A stretch of 14,143 nucleotides of DNA from Goniomonas avonlea (Eukaryota > Cryptophyceae > Goniomonadida > Goniomonadaceae), in contig QUTJ01031648.1 of NCBI GenBank assembly GCA_003573635.1, positions 1-14,143 of the forward strand. Reading direction: 5' to 3'. Of this stretch, positions 8,501 to 14,143 are shown in pieces. The position numbers and the translations under genes are program-made. The notes under the pieces are model-generated. The model was not told where the DNA came from, did no database searches, and saw nothing but the letters and a program-made list of their open reading frames with translations. Within the stretch, counting starts at the first letter, position 1. Each line of letters starts with the position of its first letter.

Positions 8501-11362
8501 CGGTCGGACAGATCACCGATGCGATGTGCACAACAGATTCTATCTGAGCCTTGAACAGCAATCTGACTTAGTTTCCGCAGAGGGAGTGCAGAACGAGATC
8601 GATCTCTTGCTCCGCCTGCGCGGTCGGGATAATATTATCCAGCTGCATGACTACGAGATCTGCAAAAACGTTGTCCATCTGGTGCGCTGCGACTCATTTC
8701 GCTCTCTTGTCGGAAGCTGTTGAAAATCACTACGTTATGACTGAAAATTATTGAAATTGACTCGGTTTTGTCAAAGCTCGCCACCTACCACCAACACTCA
8801 TAGCCGTGAATGTACCACGATCCAGTGAAATTCTGCTGAAAACTGTTGCTGAGAGTCCCGCCCCGCTCATCTCTCAGGTGACAAAAGTGGGTGACGATGA
8901 CTACCATGTGGTTAGTGTGTTCCCACTTTGCTTTCTGCGTGTCTCCGGCTAACTTGTCTCAGGTGATGGAAGTGGGCGACTATGACTTGGCGCATGCCCT
9001 GTACAAGTCCAAGCGGCTCCAGCTCAAGCACGTGCGCCTCGTGTGGAAGAAAATGCTGGAGGCGGTGAACGTGGTTCACGAGGAGAGGATGGTGCACGGT
9101 GACTTGAAGGTGCCTCCGTCTTTCGCTTCGAACTCGACGCAATCGGTCTCAATCAGTGCTCTTTCGACTCGCAGCACACGCATCTTTTCTCTATTTCCCA
9201 GTATACATACTTATCACTCCACCCTCTCTGCGCACATTTCTCTCCGCCCGCCTCACACAAACACACATCGGGTCAAGTGTGCCTCGGGGTGACCTGGATA
9301 AACTTGGGCATGAGGTGTATGTGGGTGAGCGAGAACATGCAGAGTGACTGCCGATGACTCACCTCCTGTTCTGCTCTTTCACATGCCTGCCATCCCGCAC
9401 TCTCTTACCCCAACCCCTTGCCAGCCTGCCAACTTCCTGTTCGTCAAGGACGACCTGAAGCTCATCGACTTCGGTATTGCAAAGAGCATGGGTAACGACA
9501 CCACCAACATTGTTCGAGACAACGCCGTGGGGACGCTCAACTACATGGCGCCCGAGGCGTTCCTCGGCAACCAAGGCAGGAGGGGTGACGGTGGTCTCAA
9601 GGTCCGTTCTCGCCAGTGGGGTGTTGGTGGTGCTGGTCCGGGACTGTATGCATCGTGGCAACTCTCTCTGCCGTTGTCCTTGCAGCCGTTGCCTCCGACC
9701 GAACTGAGCACGCACGCACCGAGTTACATCTGCAACGTGGTAACACGTGTCCGCAGCTGGGTCGTCCAAGTGACGTGTGGTCGCTCGGCTGCATCCTGTA
9801 CCAGATCGTGTACGGCAAGACACCCTTCCACGAGTTCACCAACTTCGTGCACAAGATGCAGGCCATCACCAACCCGAAACACGCCATCAGCTTCCCTCCG
9901 TCCCACCAGGTATTTCCACGATTGCTTTCTTGTCGAAACCCTCGCAAACATCCCTCGAGCTCCGCGATCCAGTTTCGGAGGGGAGAGTGCCGATCATTTC
10001 TGATGGCTCTCCCATCTGTCGGTGTCCCCCTCCCCCTCGCTCTCTCCTCTCTGCCTGCCCGCCTGTCAAAAACAGCGAAAACTCATCACTCTCTCTAGAG
10101 GAAGTGGTCGTTGCTATTGATCGTTGACCATTGTCACAGGGCGAGCCTGGTTCAGAGCACATCCAAGACGTGCTGCGCCGTTGCTTGAACCGCGACCCAA
10201 CCCAGCGCTGTTCTATCCCCGACCTGCTCGCGCATCCATTCCTCGCCCCCCCCCGCCCCCCACCGACACCTGCTGCAGCCTCCCCCGGTGGAAAGCAGCA
10301 GAAATTGTGCGTTTTTTTACGTGGTTTGATGTGCGTTTTTTGATGTGATGAAGCTTACTGGCTGTGTCTCTGGCAACAGTGCAACTGATATTCCACGCTG
10401 CGATGATTACAGCTGGCTGTCCCGGACAAGAACTGACCATAATATCGCAGTGTGCTGTCCGTCGCCGGTGTGGAAGCGCTTGTCAAGCTTGTCCGCGACT
10501 TGCATCAGAAAGCGCCCTCGTCCTCCGACCTCGAGATTGCGCAGGTTAGTTGGGTCTTCTCACAATCTCCTCCCTTTGAACTTACCACAGAACCTCTCGC
10601 TCCTACCCCCCTCCCCCTCTGTAACGCTCTCTCGTCGCATCACGCTATCTCTCCTTCTGTGATCGAACTCTTCCCTCCCTCAACATCACTCACGCTGTCT
10701 CACCTTGCAGGTGGCAATCAGAGAGCTGACAGCGACACCGACACCGCGAGTGTCGACGTCGCCGAAAGACTCTCCGGCACCGCAGCCTCCCCGAGCACAG
10801 TCTTCCACTCCCCCGTCGGCCGCCGCTACTCCTGTTCCTCCGGCAAAGCCCATGCCTGTTGTCGCGGCCCAGAGTCAAGGTGTGTTTTGGAAAGGGAGGG
10901 ACAGAAGCAGAGGCGGATGATTTCATACAGAGACACTGGCTGACTCTCGCTTGGTGCAATGTCAGCAACTCAGTTTTCGTTTTCAGGTCCACGTGGGATG
11001 ATGCCGACTGAGGGTGAGCTCCAGCAAAAACGGGCTGCACTGCGAAGCGTAGCGAGCTTGCCACCGGCAGAGAACGGAGCGCGGGTGAGGATTTGCATTC
11101 CTCTGTTTACTCCTTGACTGTTTCCTCTGTTTACTCTTGCCCTTGAGTTTTGCGACCCGTACATGAGGAAAAGCCTTTAAATGCTGAAAGCCTGTCCTAA
11201 CCTTGTCGCAATCAGGTATACTCCGCCGATGGGCCGATGACGGCAGCGTTCAAGAGCGGACTGGAGCTGCTAAGATCCCGTATGGGAGAAGAATCTGGGG
11301 AGCGAGGTCCCCTTGCAGAGTTCACTGCTACCCTTGATATCCCAGACGATCTCGCTAATTAA
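5596..11362 (+). CDS. TTK: MPS1/TTK dual-specificity spindle-checkpoint kinase with N-terminal TPR region
   Basis: Nineteen exons: 5596-5739, 5786-5979, 6034-6122, 6181-6341, 6388-6520, 6570-6653, 6750-6812, 7301-7407, 7710-8075, 8186-8327, 8581-8681, 8963-9109, 9425-9601, 9757-9909, 10140-10306, 10451-10544, 10711-10879, 10987-11084 and 11216-11362; about 911 residues with every junction in phase. MPS1 phosphorylates kinetochore MELT repeats to recruit BUB1/MAD proteins and delay anaphase. Residues 49-196 are a Mad3/BUB1-like TPR region ([27 protein letters not shown]). A Pro/Thr/Ala-rich linker follows. The kinase has the Gly loop GKGGMGKV (460-467), Lys482, alpha-C Glu500, Met530 gatekeeper, HGDLK with Asp575, DFG Asp592, and the MPS1-type DTT of the activation loop (602-604). 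The LNYMAPEA motif is at 615-622. After the kinase comes a helical stretch, then a Pro-rich tail. The ATG has A at -3. Exon 7 (acceptor ggtggcag) is the least certain. Confidence 0.95.
7066..7232. repeat. Minisatellite of about 30-bp units in an MPS1 intron
   Basis: Six copies of CTGTG(TG)CACTTRCTT start at 7072, 7092, 7121, 7152, 7182 and 7213, spaced 20, 29, 31, 30 and 31 bp. Two unit types alternate: one with GCTTTACTCCACTTCA and one with ACTTAACYC..TTGACC. The second to fifth copies therefore form a 61-bp higher-order repeat. It lies in the 488-nt intron 6813-7300, the longest of the gene. Confidence 0.9.
7641..7709. repeat. CA/CACT microsatellite running into an MPS1 splice acceptor
   Basis: CACACGCACACGCACACTC and related repeats occupy the place of the polypyrimidine tract upstream of exon 9. 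The run ends in CACAGCAG (7705-7712), which offers two acceptors three bases apart (after 7709 or after 7712), a NAGNAG site. The two choices differ by one Gln. Confidence 0.8.
8878..8910 (+). other. Candidate 33-nt cassette mini-exon in MPS1 intron 11, a duplicate of the start of exon 12
   Basis: The segment follows CTCTCAG and precedes GTTAGT, so it has both splice signals, is 33 nt long and in phase 0, and encodes [11 protein letters not shown]. The bona fide exon 12 begins [12 protein letters not shown] at 8963 after GTCTCAG. Over the first 24 nt the two copies match at 19 positions. Inclusion would add 11 residues just before the gatekeeper Met530 at strand beta-5. Skipping gives a gap-free match to human TTK, so skipping is presumably the main form. 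It may be a decaying duplicate rather than a used exon. Confidence 0.5.
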
Positions 11363-11422
11363 TTATTTAAGACGCCGTATTTGGGACCAGTGATCCCAGG
11401 TCGTGTACTAGACGTATTTGCA

Positions 11423-11428
11423 ATTAAA
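11423..11428 (+). promoter_or_regulatory. Possible polyadenylation signal of MPS1
   Basis: ATTAAA, the common variant of AATAAA, lies 61 nt after the MPS1 stop codon in AT-richer sequence. This is a motif match only. Confidence 0.35.
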
Positions 11429-11489
11429 CCCGATTTAACTTTATTGGGGCACGCGATGGGTCTCTTTCAAGGACAATTCCTCTGTGGAA

Positions 11490-11706
11490 ATGCAGCTGAA
11501 ATGCAACGTTGCCTTGCTGAATCTTGAAAATCTTGATGTCCTGGTTGTCATCCGGACGAAGTCTGTGTGTTCATTCCCATGCCAAAGCTGTTCTTAGAAT
11601 TGATGAGGTTCTCGTGCTGCACCCAAGCCGGCCAGTGTCGACACGGCCCAACGTTCCATTAGCAAGCTTGCTACCCGATGATATTGATAGTATCGTAGTC
11701 GTCTAA
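11490..11706 (+). CDS. Possible two-exon small protein of unknown function
   Basis: I do not recognise this protein. Exon 11490-11560, a 37-nt intron (donor GTCTGT, acceptor ttcttag at 11591-11597) and exon 11598-11706 give 59 residues ending in TAA. The sequence looks protein-like: amphipathic in the first exon (VALLNLENLDVLVVIRTK) and continuing IDEVLVLHPSRPVS through to an acidic/hydrophobic end (LPDDIDSIVVV). The frame stays open upstream to a TAA near 11433 (YWGTRWVSFKDN), so the true start may be non-ATG or in an earlier exon. An out-of-frame ATG at about 11454 would be read first. It sits between the MPS1 stop and the coiled-coil start, only 38 nt before the latter. It could also be a decayed gene fragment. 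Confidence 0.35.
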
Positions 11707-11744
11707 GGGAAAGCAGGTGTCACCATCAAACCTTCGTCAGGCCA

Positions 11745-12508
11745 ATGCAGGGGACCCCGAAGACCCCGGCTCAGGGAACACCAAGAACCAGTGGTACAGC
11801 ACAGAGGACCCCGACGAGTGCAACAGATCGCGCTGGTGATGTGCGTATTGCTGTGGATGTGGCTGCTGGCGTCCTCACATTTTGTTGCAGGTGGCTGCAG
11901 TGATTCAGCAGCAGCTAGAAAACTCTGAAGAGCTGTTCCGTGTGAGCCTGCTTGCCAAAAACGAAGAGATCACCCAGCTCAATGATGAGGTGAAGACCAA
12001 CCGACAGCAGCTGGCCAGTGAGGTAAAGCAGGTTGACAGTCTGAACGACAAGTTGCTCCTTGCACAGGAGCAGCAGCAGGAAAAGGACCTGTTAATCCAG
12101 GAGCTTACTCAAAAGAACAAAGAGCTTCTTGCTCGTCAAACTGCTGCGACAGAAAAGTATAATAAGATAATGTCAGCGGGCAAGACTCCGGAAGATACCC
12201 ACGCTGTCTCGGAGGCTCTGCATGCCGTGCTTGAACGGAAGATGGATCTCGTGGAGCGGGAGTTGAAGGTCAAGGACGCCTTGGTAGAGTCACTAAAACA
12301 ATTAGTGCAACAGGAGTGTGAGCACACAGACTCAGAGCGTGAATTTTTGATTCAACGCCTCTCACTGCTCGAGAATGAACTGACCGCGAAAGACCGCGCC
12401 ATCGCAGTTGAGGAGGAACGGGTGCAGCTCCTCAGGGCCGAAGTCAGTGCAAAAGAAGAGACTTTGGCATTGTTGAAGGACAGTGTTGGGGACAGGGCAG
12501 CCTCGTAG
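11745..12508 (+). CDS. Coiled-coil protein with Thr-Pro-rich N-terminus
   Basis: Two exons, 11745-11840 and 11891-12508, joined in phase 0 over a 50-nt intron (GTGCGT donor, TTGTTGCAG acceptor); reading through the intron meets a stop, which supports splicing. The product is 237 residues. The first 32 are rich in Thr, Pro, Gly and Arg, with several Thr-Pro sites (TPKTP, RTPTS), minimal targets for proline-directed kinases such as CDKs. From about residue 33 almost the whole chain is a charged helix with hydrophobic residues at heptad spacing (LLAKNEEITQLNDEV, LLAQEQQQEKDLLIQEL, ERKMDLVERELKVKDAL), i.e. a long coiled coil with one break near KIMSAGKTPEDTHA. No enzymatic motif, signal peptide or membrane segment is seen. 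It is convergent with CEP19 and downstream of MPS1, so a cytoskeletal or centrosomal role is possible but unproven. I do not recognise the family. Confidence 0.72.
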
Positions 12509-12926
12509 CTCATATTGCCTCGGCTTTGCCCGCATGCACTGTGAAATTGGAACTTTCCGTTCCAATTGAGGAATGTGCCATCGTGGTTCCGACTCGCGCT
12601 GGACACTCCCGCTGAACGGGCTGTCTCCAGTTTGGCCTGAATAATACCCGGCGTCGATGCATAAAAGAACTTGACATCCAGCTCTTGCACTTATTTTCAA
12701 GTGCTGGCCACGCGCTGTCGTCAAGTCAAATCAACGACTTCCATTTTAATCATTAAAGGAGATGTTCGTCAACTTCGTCTTCGGCGAATTCTTAAGCGCA
12801 AGAGGGTCCTTCAGGCAACACAAAAGTGCGTCTCCAGTTCGGACAATAATGGAACTTCACGGACGCACTGAAGCGCTGGAAGTCCAGAGATGGTCTCAAT
12901 CTTACAACAATAAATATCGAGCTGAC
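12509..12926. other. Convergent 3' intergenic region
   Basis: 418 bp lie between the stop codons of the coiled-coil gene (plus) and CEP19 (minus). It holds no credible coding exon. ATTAAA at 12752-12757 is a possible plus-strand polyadenylation signal. No AATAAA is seen for the minus gene, so its 3' end is undefined and the 3' UTRs may overlap. Confidence 0.6.
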
Positions 12927-13787
12927 TCAAAACTCGTCCTCCTCAAAATCGTCATCTTCGTACTCTTGGCCCTCGTCCCATTCGTTGTCGTCGGCTTCAG
13001 GCTCACCAAAGTCGACCTTGTAAGTGGGGTGAGCACAGAGCAGCACAAGAAACAGAAATTATTCACGAGTTATACCTGGACATCGTACTGGTATCCCGGG
13101 TCTCCAGGTTTGACTGCAGTCTTGTTGAAAGCTTCCTCCATCCGTTCTTTGTACAGCTTGAGCTCTTCAGGATCAACCCCATTCAAGTCCAAATCTCCAG
13201 TAAGAGATGGATCAATGACTGGTTCGCTACTTGGCAGGGACTTTCCTAGACCTGAACCAGTGGCTGTGCCCGAAGGACACACTTCATCATTCTGGAGGGA
13301 TCCTGACACTTGCTCCTCCTCTGGTTTGTACACGATCAACCTCTGAAGCAAAGCCTCAATCTGGAACGATCAGTCACAAAATGAACCACACCGAGCAACA
13401 AAACAGGATCACCTGTGCGACGCTCACGGTGCCAGGTTTTGCTGTTCTGGCCAGTTTGTTCGCTAGAGAACGGGCTTTGGCGGTAGCGGACGCCGAATTG
13501 GTCACAGACGCCATGTTCCACCTGCGATGCCGCAACCTACCGCCCGCATGATACTCCATAACAAGGGTTGGTGGCTCGAATTTGATAGCAAATCGCCTTG
13601 GTTCGATGAGCTCCAAGAATGAGCCATGGCTGCTGGGCTTGGCGGCCTTTCCAACGCCATCGCTCGGATTCGACTCACCAAGCGGTTTTGAGGAAGGGCC
13701 AGTCACGGTTGGCATGGGTTTCAATGATGGAAGAGCACCAAGCTTCTTCCCACCGCCGAGTCCACCTAACGGAGGGAGTGGCTGCAT
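12927..13787 (-). CDS. CEP19: CEP19 centrosomal/ciliary-base protein
   Basis: Three exons, read downwards: 13787-13413, 13360-13076 and 13016-12927, all in phase 0; 249 residues. The core is clearly CEP19: RRFAIKFEPPTLVMEY near residue 64 matches the start of human CEP19 (CGIRFQPPAIILIYE). Next come a small-residue/Ala helix, then IEALLQRLIVYKPEEE. The tail has the conserved DPEELKLYKERMEEAFNK, PGDPGYQYDVQVDF and a very acidic end (EYEDDDFEEDEF). CEP19 sits at the centriole distal end and ciliary base. There, with FOP/CEP350, it recruits the GTPase RABL2 to trigger IFT-B entry. The human protein is about 163 residues; here about 60 extra N-terminal residues are Pro/Gly/Lys-rich and probably disordered. 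The ATG has A at -3 and is the first in frame. The last intron (13075-13017) has a good GTATAA donor but an unusual AAG acceptor. Its presence implies a flagellated organism. Confidence 0.88.
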
Positions 13788-14024
13788 GTTGTTGGTTGAA
13801 ATGAAATCAAAAAACAACAGCGTCGAGCTTCGATAACACTCCCCTAGCTAGCCAGTCTCAGTCGGAGAAACGCTATTTCTACGGCGCCGATTGTAATCGG
13901 AGAAATCTTATCTTTTTTTTTGAGTTGGCAACCCGCCGTGCATGATCCATAGTGCACCGGTTGGCCCCTGCGGCATGATGAAGTGCCTACTTGACAATGT
14001 TGACATACAGTACCATGCTATTGG

Positions 14025-14056
14025 TACCAGCCGGGCGGCTGGTAGGGCGGCTGGTA
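14025..14056. repeat. 9-bp inverted repeat overlapping a 12-bp tandem duplication
   Basis: TACCAGCCG (14025-14033) pairs with CGGCTGGTA (14036-14044). GGGCGGCTGGTA is then repeated exactly (14033-14044, 14045-14056), so the left arm has two alternative right arms. A related GGTACCA/TACCATG cluster precedes it. Confidence 0.8.
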
Positions 14057-14094
14057 CGGGCACGTTCTGTGGTCTTTGAATACAGCAAGGTGAA

Positions 14095-14143
14095 TAGAGA
14101 GAGAGAGAGAGAGAGGATTCAAGCCATTCAGAGAGAGAGAGGA
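14095..14143. repeat. GA dinucleotide microsatellite at the window edge
   Basis: About ten GA units (14097-14116) and a second block (14130-14141) flank GATTCAAGCCATTCA. The repeat continues to, and probably beyond, the end of the window. Confidence 0.85.

Larger units (their letters stand above)
13788..14143. promoter_or_regulatory. CEP19 upstream region
   Basis: No coding exon is seen. Just upstream of CEP19, TCGGAGAAA occurs twice (13861-13869 and about 13897-13905). GTTGGCAAC at about 13924-13932 contains GGCAAC, the RFX X-box half-site typical of ciliary gene promoters, but no second half-site at the right spacing. Further out are an inverted/tandem repeat at 14025-14056 and a GA microsatellite. 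Promoter function follows from position only. Confidence 0.4.

Overview
The window looks like nuclear DNA from an intron-rich, compact eukaryotic genome. Most introns I could place are 40-110 nt. They have GT...AG ends, visible CTAAC/CTGAC-type branch sites, and a strong preference for GTGCGT/GTGAGT donors over GTAAGT. The genes are a spindle-checkpoint kinase with an N-terminal TPR region, an RNA polymerase I TAF, and the centriole/ciliary-base protein CEP19. Together they point to a flagellate-bearing protist, with a unicellular holozoan such as a choanoflagellate a reasonable guess. This is inferred from gene content and splice style; there is no rRNA or other marker to prove it. One ambiguous base (N, 2740) shows this is a draft assembly.

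Layout. 7-561 (minus): an exon with a PHD-like zinc-binding motif and a basic, Pro/Arg-rich tail. 562-3118: about 2.5 kb with no gene I can defend. It holds microsatellites, polypyrimidine/polypurine tracts and a perfect 15-bp hairpin. 3119-5531 (minus): a nine-exon gene whose body resembles TAF1A, the helical-repeat subunit of the RNA polymerase I factor SL1/TIF-IB. Its first exon adds an AT-hook and a GATA-type zinc finger. 5596-11362 (plus): a nineteen-exon MPS1/TTK dual-specificity kinase with a Mad3/BUB1-like TPR N-terminus, about 911 residues. Its start codon lies only 64 bp from that of the TAF1A-like gene, so the two must share a bidirectional promoter. 11490-11706 (plus): a possible two-exon micro-gene. 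11745-12508 (plus): a two-exon coiled-coil protein with a Thr-Pro-rich head. 12927-13787 (minus): three-exon CEP19, convergent with the coiled-coil gene. 13788-14143: CEP19 upstream region with short repeats and a GA microsatellite at the window edge.

Functionally the right half joins mitosis and centrosome functions: MPS1 for kinetochore checkpoint signalling and CEP19 for the centriole distal end and ciliary base. The coiled-coil gene between them is of unknown function. MPS1 is paired head-to-head with a growth-linked Pol I factor.

The most unusual observations are the GATA-finger/AT-hook/TAF1A fusion, the ultra-short divergent promoter, and a 33-nt in-frame duplicate of the start of the MPS1 hinge exon, which has its own splice sites and sits inside the preceding intron.

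Exon coordinates were derived by eye from reading-frame continuity and splice motifs. All MPS1 and CEP19 junctions keep phase. In the TAF1A-like gene the junctions around 4433-4625 and 4111-4170 and the 3' end are less certain.
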